Shown: positions 10,020 to 22,199 of the stretch, one piece after another
Layout of the letters: each line of letters starts with the position of its first letter
Position numbering within the stretch: the first letter of the stretch is position 1
DNA from: Rhabdophis nuchalis
Lineage: Eukaryota > Chordata > Lepidosauria > Squamata > Natricidae
DNA length: 64,000 nt
Reading direction: 5' to 3'
Assembly: GCA_039707465.1 (NCBI GenBank)
Contig: CM077651.1
Coordinates: 25,223,019 to 25,287,018, forward strand
Notes under the pieces: generated by a model
What the model saw: the letters and a program-made list of their open reading frames with translations, nothing else
What the model was told of the DNA's origin: nothing
The model's database searches: none
Program-made: the position numbers and the translations under genes

Positions 10020-11893
10020 AAATTATAGTTATAGTTATAGTTTATTTGATTTATATACCGCACCCTTTCCCAAAAGGGACTCGGGGCGATGCACCAGCAA
10101 TTTAAAAAACATATATAAACAACAATATACAAAATATACAAAATATAAAAACCGAATTAAATTAATATCCCTGTGCTAAGAATTTAAATACATTAAAACA
10201 ATATCCCTAAAACCAATTTAAAACAATTTAACGGCAGACTGTGGGCTAGGTGATGTAAGTTAGGCCAGGCCGGCCTGTTGGAAAAAATAAGTTTTAAGGT
10301 TCTGGCGGAAGGAGCGGAGATCCGTGATCGTTCTCAGTTCGGGGGGTAAGTCGTTCCAGAGAGTTGGGCCCTCCACAGAGGCATTGCCTAGTGGACGGCA
10401 CCCGGAGAAGTCCCTCTCTGTGGGAGCGAATTGGCCGAAGGGATGTATGGGGCAGGATGCGATCCCGAAGATAACTAGGTCCCGTTCCATGGAGCGCTTT
10501 GAAGATGATAGTCAACACCTTGAAGCGCACCCGAAAAACCACAGGCATCCAGTGCAGCTCGCGCAGAAGCGGTGTTACATGGGAGCGTCTAGGAGCTCCC
10601 ATAATTGCTCGCGCGGCTGCGTTCTGGACTAACTGCAGTCTTCGGGTGCACCTCAAGGGAAGCCCCATGTAGAGAGCGTTGCAGTAGTCTATACGGGATG
10701 TCATGAGCGCATGGGTGACTGTGTGAAGGGCGTCCCGGTCCAATAAGGGCCGCAACTGATGAACCAGGTGAAACCCGGGAGAACGCCCCCCTGGCCACGG
10801 CCGTCAAATGGTCTTCTAATGACAGCCTGGTATCCAAGAGGACGCCCAAGTTGCGTGCCCTATCCACGGGGGCTAGATGTTCACCCCCAATGGCCAGTGA
10901 TGGTGTCAACTGGTTGTACCGGGACGCCGGTAACCACAGCCACTCCGTCTTGGAAGGATTGAGTCTGAGTCTGTTCCTTCCCATCCAGATCCGCACGGCT
11001 TCCAGACACCGGGACATCACTTCAATGGCATCGTTGGGGTGGTTTGGGATAGAAACATACAGCTGTGTATCATCAGCGTAGAGATGGTACTCTACCCCAA
11101 AACCACGGATGATCTCACCCAGCGACTTCATATATGTGTTGAACAGGAGCGGCGAGAGGACCGACCCCTGAGGTACCCCACAAGTGAGTGCTCTTGAGGT
11201 CGACCTCTGCCCTCCTGCCAACACAAATTGCGATCGGCCGGAGAGGTAGGAGGAGAACCACCATAAAACGGTGCCCCTCACCCCCAACCCCTCTAGCCGA
11301 GGCAATAGGATACCATGGTCGATGGTATCAAAAGCCGCCGAGAGGTCTAACAGGACCAGGATGGAGGAACAACCCCCATCTCTAGCCCTCCAGAGATCAT
11401 CCACCAACGCGACCAATGCCGTCTCGGTGCTGTGTCCGGGCCGGAAGCCGGACTCGCGCAGGTCCAGATAATCAATTTCCTCCAGGTAGCGAGGAAACTG
11501 TTGCGCCACCACACTCTCTACAACCTTCGCCAAAAAGTGAAGGTTGGAGACCGGACGATAATTTACTAACAATGCTGGGTCCAGGGAAGGCTTCTTGAGG
11601 AGGGGTCTCACCATCGCCTCTTTAAGGGAGGCTGGCAAGAACCCCTCACTCAGAGAAGCGTTCACAAGTTCCTGGAGCCAGCCTCGTGTAACCTCCCAGG
11701 ATGCCTATACAAGCCAGGAGGGACACGGGTCCAATAAACATGTGGTGGCTCGCAGTTGCCTACGCAACCTGTCCATATCGTCGGAAGTAACAGAGTCAAA
11801 CTCCTCCCATAATGGCATCTCAAGACCTGCGTCCGTTAGTCCCTCCAGACCACTTTCGGTGGAGGCCAGTGCGCTCCGGATCTGAGCGATTTT
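10020..11893 (-). mobile_element. CR1-type LINE, 5'-truncated, with reverse transcriptase
   Basis: An intact stretch of 358 codons (11665-10589, minus) has the polymerase motifs: LLDLSAAFDTIDH (about residues 105-117), CGVPQGSVLSPLLF (162-175) and YHLYADDTQLY (193-203, YADD catalytic box). The frame then shifts to another at 10755 (SRIDYCNALYMGLP, HWMPVVFRVRFKVL) and a third ending at 10260 (GPTLWNDLPPELR, FRQNLKTYFF), the CR1 C terminus. The 3' end carries TTTGATTTATATACCGC and a short (ATAACT)n tail at about 10,022-10,040. At least two frameshifts make it inactive. Confidence 0.9.
10260..11665 (-). pseudogene. CR1 ORF2 polymerase, broken by frameshifts
   Basis: The coding part of the LINE above: an RNA-dependent DNA polymerase that copies the element RNA. 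Three overlapping frames (11665-10589, 10755-10294 and 10490-10260) together cover the polymerase and C-terminal region. The endonuclease domain normally present N-terminal is missing, consistent with 5' truncation. Confidence 0.8.
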
Positions 11894-12084
11894 ATCCTTG
11901 TTCTTTGTGCATGCGCAGAACAATTTACAGTGAACTGTGAATGCACAGTCACTAAAATCTAAAATGGTGGCTGCCAAGTGGCAGAGAGGGAATCAGTTCG
12001 GGGTCGTGGCAGGCCTGGGTCACTAACGGTTCTGCAACCCACGGCTGAATTCCACTACCAGCCATGGCCTGCACATGACACATC

Positions 12085-12117
12085 GAGCCCGCGGGCTGCC
12101 AGTTTGACACCCTTAAT
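12085..12117. mobile_element. Possible hAT terminus
   Basis: CCCGCGGGCTGCCAGTTTGA followed by CACCC resembles the right end of the hAT family seen at 5586 (GTTTGACACCCCTG type). The partner end was not identified. Confidence 0.3.
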
Positions 12118-12119
12118 GT

Positions 12120-13220
12120 AAAATGTGTGTTTCCTGCTATAGTAGGAGGTAGTATATTATATAAATATCTATGGTTGGGAGGCCATTTGAGCAAATTGTA
12201 TTTAATTAAAAACCTTTAAGGCGAACTAAGTCCTTCATTTGGCTTCTGATTTGCCTGAATATTTTCACCATGGAAGCTGAATTGAGGGAGGTAACATTGA
12301 TTCTCTAAATACTAAAAAAAAAGGTGTATGTAGCATGAATAAATGGCTAATCAGTAGAGGTTGAGGTACTCCATCAATATTCACATCACTTGACAGGAAA
12401 TCCCATCCATAGCCATGAGGTTAATTATTTTGAAACCTGAGGGAAATGCAGTCCAAATAAGAGAGTGATCTGCAGTTAAGGACCAGTGAGCCAACTAATG
12501 ACTAGTTAGGAGATGACTCTAGAATGTTAATCAAAGAGACTTCAGGCCCAGACCTGAAGCACTAGAGTTCTCCTTTACAATGAATGGGTGAAACAAAGGC
12601 AGCAAAATTGGGAACTCTTCTGAGCTTACTTCACTTACAATATCACATTTGCAAAACACTGAAACTAGGTGTAGGGTTATCCCCACCCCAACCCCCCAAA
12701 AAACCCCTTGGCAAAATTTTCCCGTGATGTTTCATACTCCTACCTTTTCATCCTCTCCCAAAACTGTGGTGGGAACAAGGAAATGACAAAATTAATGTCT
12801 TTTTCCTTCAAACTTACAGAAAATGATATCCAGGTAGGATGCTGAGCATTAACAATCTAACAAGATGGAAGAAAAAGGCTATGTTTCAGTAGCAATGTAC
12901 ATAATTCTTTCTTGGAGAAATGTCTGGTGTAGCTTGACTTTTTATGCTATTCCAATGTTTTTCTCTTAGGAGCCCTTCCCACGCTTAAAAATTGACAGAG
13001 GATCCCAAAAGATCCTCTGTGTATATTTGTTACATGTATATACATTTATTCGATTAAAAATGAAACATTCATTGTTGCTCTCGCTTCTCAAATTGTTTGG
13101 TGAGATTCCAATATTGTATTATTTTTCAAAAGAGGCTGGTAAATAATTTTAATTTTGCAGACCCCTGAAAGGGTTTTGGGAGGGTCTCCAAGAGTCCTAA
13201 AAACACTGCTGTATTCTAAC
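12120..13220. other. AT-rich DNA, nothing identified
   Basis: No coding signal or clear repeat seen. Confidence 0.45.
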
Positions 13221-13747
13221 TGTAGCGGCAAAAACCAGGCTCACCACAGACTGGTTGAACCACAGGACGAGAGACCACAAAGGTAATAGAGAAACAGGAT
13301 TTATTGACATGTCAAGAGTTCAGAGTGCTCTCACACTAAAGACTGAACTGCCTGGGCAACGCCCAAGGAGTTAGTTTTATACCTTCGTCCTTAATACAGA
13401 AACACATATGGATAAAAGCAGAAGTTAACTTTGGAATAGTACAGAAACAGAAGTTAATAGCAAAAATTAATACGTGTCCTATAAATGCATAGTCATTTGT
13501 TTAATGCCAGCTATAGTTCCAATATAGGGTTTACACCTCCCCTTCTCCCCCCAGTTACTTCCTCTTTCCATCTCTTGAAGCAAGGCTCCAGCAATATTTG
13601 TAATACTCTGAGAACCTTTAAGAACAGAGAAGTACACCCACACATCTTGCCCAAGCTGTCCAAAGGGCAAGTGGGCAAATCTCCCAAGGGGTCAGGGTTG
13701 ACCCAGGGTCCAGGAATTGGGGTCCCTGGCCCCTCTGCCACATAACA
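13221..13747 (-). mobile_element. Probable solo LTR of an endogenous retrovirus
   Basis: The element starts TG and ends CA in both directions (TGTAGCGGCA at 13221, CCACATAACA to 13747). On the minus strand a TATA box (TATAAAAC, complement of 13374-13381) is followed about 70 bp later by an AATAAA signal (complement of 13300-13305) and about 80 bp of U5-like sequence. No flanking gag, pol or env sequence is visible, so it looks like a solo LTR. A target duplication is not evident, which lowers confidence. Confidence 0.6.
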
Positions 13748-13749
13748 AG

Positions 13750-15215
13750 AGATCAAAAACAAGCAGACTAAGTCAGTGTTTACTTCAGCATGCCCAATGT
13801 GCATTTCACCTAGTATATCTTTATAAGCATGCAGCAGAGCTTTCCATTTATATTAATCACAAGCTTATGTGCTGGTCTCAATAGGTACCATTTTCTATCC
13901 CTACCTTACTTAGCTACAGAAATATGGACTATCTCTATGTAGTAACAAAGAGGCAGAGATTGCTGTGTCAGACCATAGAGTGTTTGTTCTGGACATTTGC
14001 AGCCCTTACTGTATATGGTAGGACATATTTGCAGATAATTAAATCTCTAATCATTAACAGAAATAATACGCAAAATTAATATTTCATTCATTATTGGCAC
14101 AAAAGAGCTCAGTCTTTGTCTCTTCTTCCTTCCTGCTGTCTATATAAGTGCTACTTGTTATGCTTTAATACTTGCAAACATAAAGGCATTAATCTTTAAT
14201 TGGCAGAGTAATCAGTTCAATCTGAGTAATCAATTATAATTGCTGAAGCTGAAGGCTAAGGACCATTTTGTTTCATGAATAATGTTGCCTGAGGAATAGA
14301 AAAGAAAATGTATTTAAAAGTCTATAGAAACCAGAGCTAGCTTTTGTTATGTTTTACTCCATTTAGTTTCTAAGCAAAAAAAAAACTGTTTTGAGATTTG
14401 TTCGTATACAAACATATTTAAATACAATTTCTTAATTGTATAATTAGTTAAAACATTATCAATTAAGTATAATTATTAATTGATTAGAAGCCCTTGTTAG
14501 CATTAATGTTTCAGCAAATGAATCGGAAAGACATCATACTTGTACTATTCTCCATCTGGTAAAGTGTCAGCTTTGAGCGTTTCATGAAATAGGCTGTTGC
14601 CAATGATAACTCATGCCAAAGAAACCAGTTAATTCCTCTCTGGTGACACTTAAAACTTTTCTGTCCTTGCAGACTAATGTGGCTCTTGATCTATATTAGT
14701 ATTCTCTTTCAGAGAACTGCGTGGCCCTTTAGGGTGTGAAAAATAGGGATGGAACAAAGGGTCTTTTCATTTGGTCTTCCTCTCTAGCCATAGATATCTC
14801 CAGTCTAAATGGTCCCAAGTTCACATTGAAGCAGTCTTACCTCTGTCCACTCAGGCACAGATGCTCTCAAAATGGTCACAACCTGACTCCTGCATGACCT
14901 CCATCCGGTCCAGTGGTTCAGCTGCAGGGCAAAAGAGACTTCCAATGTGATTTCCTTGTCTTTAGTCAAAGATCCAGGAATGGAGTGACAAATAAAATGG
15001 AATAATATTCTTTCTACTGAAAGTTTGCTATAAAGAGAAATGATTCAGTATTCTAATCCTGTATTTAAAGTTCTTGCAGAATTTCATCAAAGCTGTGCTG
15101 TATCTTTGAAATATTCCAGAACCTCCTTTGGCATTTAAAAAAAAGCTTCAAATATAATACATTCTAATAGAAGAGAATGTATGTAGCTCAGATTGAATTG
15201 TGATGTAAGAGTTCA
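13750..15215. other. AT-rich DNA, nothing identified
   Basis: No gene or clear repeat was recognised. Confidence 0.45.
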
Positions 15216-15960
15216 TTCTGAGATTAGTTGTTTTTATGCAGACATTTCCTTACCAACTAGGTAACATCATCAGTTTGAGTGAGTGGGGGGTTTGGTCCCT
15301 ATTTATGTATAAAAACTTGCTCTGTTTTGGTTGGGGGCATGCCTTCTTAGTAGTTCTTTGATTAGGGTATTGAGTGGTGACTGTTTGCCTGGTGTTAATC
15401 CCCACTTAACTGGAAGTTGCCTGCTGCAGAGGATGTGTCCTGGTCTTTTTGTTTCCTTCTTAGCATTTTTATTCTCTCTTGAATGGTGGGTAAATGTGTT
15501 TATTTTATGCTTCTATTCATGGCTGATTTGTCTCAAAGTCAAACTTCCGGGCATTCTCTAGAAGTTTTGGATTTAGCTTGGTTTAGGATGCTCCCACTTC
15601 CCCAGTTGAAACTATGATTGAGTCTTCCCATGAGCTGTGAGACTAAGGAGTTTTTATTTTATGTCTTCTGACAGCTAGTTGATGTTTAAGGATGCACTCT
15701 GCTAGTCTTCTGCCTGTCTGCTCTACATAGTGGCTATTACAGTCCTTAGACTGTATGTTGTAATTAGATGACTCCTGCTTTTCTTGGACTCCTGGGTCTT
15801 TTGGTTTACTTAAGATGTTTTGGAGACCTTTAGTTGGTTTGTATGCTATGGTAATTCCATCTGTTTGTAATAGTCTGTGGGTTGTTTCTGATTTGTTTTT
15901 GATGTATGGTGAGTGTATCAGTACAAACTCAGGAAAGTTAAAGAAGCACTTGTAGATTTT
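15216..15960 (-). mobile_element. Penelope-like retroelement remnant with GIY-YIG endonuclease
   Basis: On the minus strand 15780-15661 reads through as an unbroken frame containing SNYNIQSKDCNSHYVEQTGR and RLAECILKHQLAVRRH, the pattern of the GIY-YIG endonuclease of Penelope-like elements (YxIxCxDCxxxYxGQTGRxLxxR). The same frame upstream (15905-15781) reads PYIKNKSETTHRLL and AYKPTKGLQNILSKPKDP, the linker between polymerase and endonuclease. A stop follows at about 15,648, and 3' sequence continues to about 15,220. The YIG triad has become YVE. The polymerase part is missing. Confidence 0.8.
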
Positions 15961-16746
15961 GCATAAAGCAGCAGGAATAATTTGAATTCACCCAGAAATT
16001 CTATCTCATATAATCATATCTGTTCTCACAAGAAAAAGAAAAGATCTTTGTTGATATCATTTAAAAACAATTGGGAAGTCAAAACACTGATCTACTATAC
16101 ATTATCTGGAGTTCTACCAGCAAACCTTCTACTCACTGCTAGCATAACAGATGGCAGTATGGAAACTGTCACATTGGCAGATATACAGTGTTATTTGTGG
16201 ATGGAAAAGACTTTTTCTCTCTCTACCAAGGACTGTAGATGATAATGCTTACCTCTGCTTTACATGATTGGTGTTGGATTAATTAGACTTTTAATTCTCA
16301 GTCATTTAACTATGGTAGGTGCTTTTTAGGCCACCAACATTAAGAAATCTTGGAGCACAACTGAAATGGGATGTACCGGTATGTCTCTGAAGGCATTTCC
16401 ACTCACCCTTCAGTTCTGGTCATGAAAACAAATTCCTGGATTAAGCATGTGCTAAACCATCAGATTATTTTAAAAATATCTACTTTCCTGAATCTTATTT
16501 TGCTCTACTTACTGGATCTTACCATCCTAATCCCTTTTTCTTTTAAAGTGGTTCTGGAATTATGATCTTTTTTTCTGGGTACATTGGAAACAGTGGGAGC
16601 CCAGTGTGGAACAGCAAGAACTTATGAAACTAAAGAAATGTGCTGAGTTTTAATATATATTTATATCAAATAAGCATGGAAACCTTATTCCAACATGGCC
16701 TGATCAAGCAACAAAGGAACACCATTCCATTCTTTTATTGTGACAC
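15961..16746. other. No gene identified
   Basis: AT-rich DNA without recognisable features. Confidence 0.4.
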
Positions 16747-16961
16747 TCTTGAAAAATCAATCATGCTAGGAGGGATCATCAGAAAAAGGAGAAGGGGCTG
16801 CCCTAATATCTGTTGGCTGGACATTATAAAGGAAAACAATGGATGAACATGGCGAATCTGAAGGAGGCTGTGTGAGACAGAAGGCAGGGAGAATGCTGTT
16901 CCATAGAGTGGCCGAGGGTCAGACACAACTAAATGGCTGTTGATGATGGAAGCCCTCAAAT
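16747..16961 (+). mobile_element. Bov-B LINE 3' end, duplicated copy 1
   Basis: It is about 95% identical to 17415-17629. The reading CCTAATATCTGTTGGCTGGA and GCTGTTCCATAGAGTGGCCG corresponds to the Bov-B polymerase C terminus (WLD and AW-x-V-HG-x-A-KSRT region). Confidence 0.75.
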
Positions 16962-17259
16962 CAGAGATGGTATCCATATGGATCAGTTGACAATACAGTG
17001 GGCCATATTAAAATGTTTATCAGTGAGCCTGTCCATCTTTACATTCAGATATTCAATTTAGTATAGAAGGAAGGTGAGCAGCTCTTTCCCACTCCTTCTT
17101 TCTCTGTTGATATACATGAAGATGTGACTCTACCCTTACAGCAGGATTGTCTGCAACTTGAGTCTTTGTTTTCACGTGAATTATAATTCTCCACTGTCAG
17201 GATTTCAATTTAGTTGGAAGCCTCTGAAAAAAGCAGATAAGATAAAGGTGGATATTTTT

Positions 17260-17629
17260 GAATTATGATGCTGGAGGTGACACTTATGCATCCCATGAAC
17301 TGCAAAAATCACAAACAAAGAAGTTCAAGGCTGGATCTCATCAAAAATATCTCTTGAAACCAAGCTCACCAAACAATGGTGGTCATACTTTGTCCATGTC
17401 ATGCAAGCAGACTCTCTTCAAAAGTCAATCATGCTAGGAGGGATCATCAGAAAAAGGAGAAGGGGCTGCCCTAATACCTGTTGGCTGGACACTATAAAGG
17501 AAAACAATGGATGAACATGGTGAATCAGAAGGAGGGAGTGTGAGACAGAAGGCATGGAGAATGCTGTTCCATAGAATGGCCGAGGGTCAGACACAACTAA
17601 ATGGCTGTTGATGATGGAAGCCCTCAAAT
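17260..17629 (+). mobile_element. Bov-B LINE 3' end, copy 2 (longer)
   Basis: It extends further 5' than copy 1 (TTCAAGGCTGGATCTCATCA and GTGGTCATACTTTGTCCATG). It ends with the same GATGATGGAAGCCCTCAAAT as copy 1, including bases beyond the expected Bov-B tail. Confidence 0.75.
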
Positions 17630-18480
17630 ATAACGCTAGATTCCTTGCAGCAGATACGTGTATGTTCATTTTCCTTTATTAGATCTTAAATAGACTCTCA
17701 CAGATTACAGACAGCAAAAGGAAAGATTAAATTGCCCTCTCTGCCCTATACATGGAAATCTCTAACAAGAATACTGTTAAGCCCTCCCTATTAAAGAAGA
17801 AAAAGAATCACACTTCAAAAATGACCTCAAGAAAGGAAACTTACTTTGAATCTCCTATTTCAGGGACATCTGTACATTTATTTAGCATCTATATAATGTC
17901 TTGAAATCTTGGCATAACCATTATCTATGAGCCATGTATGTTAGCTAAATCTGACATGTTTACAGTGGCTTAGAACAGGATAGTTAGAATAGTTCTAAGC
18001 TAGGTGGAATACTCTGGCTCCATATATAGCAAGTTTCTAAAATTAAGCAAAAGATCAGTGGTGAGACCAGAAACAACCAAAAAGTCCAGTAACTGATATT
18101 AAAATTTTCTCCAACTTTTGTTTCTGTTCCAAGTCAAACCCATTGCTATTTTTAAAAGCCTTTAAATAAAACTTACAAGAATACCCCAAAAATGACAAGC
18201 TAAGAAAAGAAAATTCATTGTGCTGAGTAACCTAATTGATATTGTATTTGCCAAAAAGAAAGACTACATTTATCTCTCAAACTGAACAGTTGTCTTGATT
18301 GAGACTATGAGAAAGGGAATCCTACTGAAGACTTTATCCAATGTTCATGTAATGCCTTTGGCACCAGAGCCTTTATGCCTAGGTGTCTCAATTTCTCATC
18401 ATGGCTCTACCAACATTTCAGGATAATTTGGCCTTTCAAAACTTTTTTAAAGTTTTAGAAGGTTGGCAATTATCACATTT
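17630..18480. other. No gene identified
   Basis: AT-rich DNA without recognisable features. Confidence 0.4.
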
Positions 18481-18496
18481 ATTACTGGGTTAGAGC

Positions 18497-18650
18497 AGGG
18501 GGCAGCAACCCGCAGCTCTAGAGCTGCATTTGGCTCTTTCATCCCTCTGCTGTGGCTCCCTGTTGCCGGTTGGCTCCACAATTGATAGGGCTTTCGGTTA
18601 GGACAGATAAAGGAAAAAGGATGCCGCACTAGGAGACTCTATGGTGGAGG
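18497..18650. mobile_element. Probable hAT-type element fragment
   Basis: CAGGGGGCAGCAACCCGCAG followed by AGAGCTGCATTTGGCTCTTT has the look of a hAT left end (CAGGGGTCGGCAACC type). The right end was not located. Confidence 0.4.
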
Positions 18651-18706
18651 GAACCAGACTTCCAGTGAGCAGGGGGAAAATGACATGATATAACATGGCT
18701 ATAAAT

Positions 18707-19053
18707 GTAAAGGTTCCCCTAGTACATGTGTGCTAGTTGTTCCCGACTAAGGAGCAGTACTCATCTCTGTTTCAAAGCCGAAGAGCCAGTGCTATCCAAA
18801 GACATCTCTGTGATCATGTAGTTGGCATGATTAAATGTCGAAAGGTGCGTGGAACACTTTTTACCTTCCCACCAAGGTAGTACCTATTTTTCTACTTGCA
18901 TTTTTACATGCTTTCAAACTGCTAGGTTAGCAGAAGCTGGGAAAAGTAACAGGAGCTCACTCCGTTATGCGGCCCTAGGGATTCAAATCATTAAATTACT
19001 GACCTTTCTGATCGACAAGCTCAGCATCTTAGCCACTGAGCCACCATATCCCT
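18707..19053 (-). mobile_element. Sauria SINE (Bov-B tail)
   Basis: In reverse complement it begins AGGGATATGGTGGCTCAGTG (tRNA-like box A region), runs through CTGTTACTTTTCCCAGCTTC-like body sequence and ends AGGGGAACCTTTAC, the Bov-B-derived tail. This SINE family is characteristic of squamates. It is nearly full length and moderately diverged. Confidence 0.85.
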
Positions 19054-22000
19054 AAACATCACTATACCCCTAGTAAAATTGTATTTCATTCTACACAGGT
19101 ATTTAATTAGCAAGCTTAATCCTTCCACAGCTTTTGGTTGAAATACAGTATTTTAGCATATACATAGCTGGATGTAGTAGATGCCAATTCTTTCAACAAA
19201 ACTGTTTCTATTAGTGTTGTTAGTATCATTGTCTGCACAGAGTGACTACACAATGGCATCTTTGTGGAACACTCAGCAGAGATATTTACTCTTCTAAGGA
19301 CTGTTTCCTGTGTGGGAGTTCCCCCAGTGCTTTAGAAAACATAATCCGGGTAAACAAAAATTAAAGAAAATTGAAGTATGAGGATTCTATAATATTATTT
19401 AACTCTGGAGGTTGAACATAAACATTTGAAAAAGGTTACTACTGTTATTTACTTGTCTACCTTTACTTAACTGTCTTTTTTCTTTATTTTTCTTTATTTT
19501 TGATCTAATTCGCTCAGTTGTAAAGTAGAATCAACTTGCAAATAGGAAAGAAAATGGAATTATCATGGAATTGGCACCAGCATGTTGATTTACACATCAG
19601 AAAAAGAAAAGATAGTTTACATTTTTAAAATTCAAGCAGAGTTCAAGCCATTATAGTCCCATTGACATTAATGGAACTAATTATTATTCAACATTAACAG
19701 TAGCAGGTCTATGAATGGGACAGCCAACCATTGTCTTATGAGGAAGAGACCCAACTGTGGTAGGGTAGATAGCACCTGTGGCTGTGACTGATCCAAGGGA
19801 GCTCCAGTCAAAAAAGATCAGGAAACAGGTGGTTTGCATGATCTCAGCCCAATTCTGTTGCTGATTAGAGAGGAAATTTTGGTCTAAACAAATCAATAAT
19901 CTATAAAACAACTTCCAGTAATGCTAGTTTTCATATCTGAAACTATGCTGTTAAACCCAAGTTGTATCTTAAAGCATTGTGTTTACTGGCAGAGTATAAG
20001 TAAGGCTTTGTTTATATCAGTTGCATAGCTCCAGCAAGCTTAAATACTAAAATAGCCACGAGAGAGTGTCCATGTATTCTGCTATCTGGTTCTTGATATA
20101 TATCAAATGCCACTGATTGCTTATAAGCAGAAAGGGAAAATTACCAGAACTTCAGCATTCAGTTGGCCACTCATACTATAGAAACTCAACTTTCTATTGG
20201 CCTGGGATGACAGTTTTCCTAGGAATGCACCTATTAAAAACAAGATACCCCAAAAGAGAAATTTAGGAAAGTAAATAATGCACCCAATAATAGTAAATTG
20301 GTTTAGTAAATGGCACCCTTACACAGTCAAGCTAATAAATAACTATATAAATAATAATGTCTTTTAAGATCTGACCCCATAAAAGAATCCAGTCACCATC
20401 ATAATCTGGTATGATAGAAGTCTGAATGAAATTTAAAATTAGTTTATGTGGTCATTTTTCTTCATTTCTTAAAAAATGATCAGTGATAAGAATAATTTTG
20501 TTTCACATTTATTATATTTAGGGCCAGTTCTAATGTTAACTCTTTCAAGAAGTTAAAAAAATTAAGCATATGTAAAATTAACTGTGTATAATTAATTATA
20601 TAACTACTGTGTATATAATAATAAATATATTATTGTATGTAATTATCTTACCATATTTTAAGTAAAAAAAATAGACAGAACTACCAAAGGTGAGATGAAT
20701 TCTGCTTCCCTATTTTCTTCTGATAGTTGAACATATTTTAAATTCCAATTCCCCATTTTATATTGCCCAGTCCCCATTTTATATTCCCCATTTTATATTG
20801 ACTATCTTATATTGACACTTCTTGATTTTAGATTCAGGAAAACATTCTGAAGTTGTTGCCTTTATATTTAAATATTCAAGAAATGTTCACCAGTTGCTCC
20901 CAATGATATAACAGTAATGATTATTTTAATAAATAGTATTGTTCTATTTCCACAGATGTGAGATTAACTTTCTTTAGGGAAGGTTAAAGCAAGGGATCAG
21001 TTAGCACAACTTTCCTTGGACTGTCATTTCAATGAACAGATGTTGGGTAAATTACATGAATTAATAGTCCTCAAAGACAGTTTTACTATTTTAATGACAT
21101 TCATTACCTACCACTCCAGATAAGATCTATCACCTCACCTGCATTACCCTGTCTGTTGTTCACAGAGAAGGAGCAGCATACAGAGAGAGGCTTAAACCAT
21201 CTATATTTAGACAACCAACACCCTCTTTATGGCCTACAACCAACTCATCAGAGATTAAAATTCAGGAACAGCTTCCTTAGGTCAACAGAAGACTTACTTC
21301 AAAGAATTTGAAAGCAGAGAGGACCTATAGAAAGCTGCAAAGAACCAACACTGGATGGAACCAACAGAGGAAGTGGCACCTGGGTCTGGAGAAAGCTGGG
21401 AAGTATGGAGAATATTGAATAGACTGCACACAGGTACAACAAGATCCAGAGACACTCTGAACAAATGGGGATCTCTGGTGGCTTCTGCCCTTTGCAATTG
21501 TTGTGACATGCAGATAACAACACATATCTATGATCTGCCCTTTGTGTCCTGATCAGTGGTACACTTGAAGAACTTGTGGCACATGGCAGCATGACAGAAT
21601 GCAATTAATATTGCTAGCTTCTGGGCAAGATCTTTTTAACTTGTACACATTTTAACCTGGTATTTTACATTTTAAATTCTAGGTCATATAGTATGCTTTC
21701 ATTGTGATGCTTCTGGACATGAATAAGCAAAACAATGACATTAATTCGGTGTGGAGAAAGAAATTCACACTATGTGAAATTCAGAAGATAAAATATATTG
21801 ATTGATAGAGAGAGAGAGAGACATATGCATACATAATTCATGGTGCTTTTTTTTTTAGCTGTACCAGAAATAACAGAATTAAAAAGAAATAAACAATGGG
21901 GGGGGGGGGAATTTAACAAGATTTGTTAGCTGATGAAAAAGATGGGTTGTACATTATCATCAGCCGTCTAAAGTGAGCAATTAACTCATGAATAGATAGC

Positions 22001-22160
22001 ATTTAAAATCTAATGTAAAGTCTTGGGAAATATAGTTCTTTTCAGAAATTGAAAAAGATTACCACCAATCTTTATTAAAATAAAAATATTTCCCTCCTAG
22101 TCAAGGCAATGTCCTCAGTAAAATGAACGTGTCCTATCACCAGCAAATCACAAAAAAAAT
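19054..22160. other. AT-rich DNA, nothing identified
   Basis: No gene-like frames or clear mobile elements. A GA run at 21,808-21,822 and a short G run at 21,899-21,909 are the only low-complexity spots. Confidence 0.45.
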
Positions 22161-22199
22161 TTTTTTTTAAGTTGACCTTGTTTCAGCAAATTTATTTTT

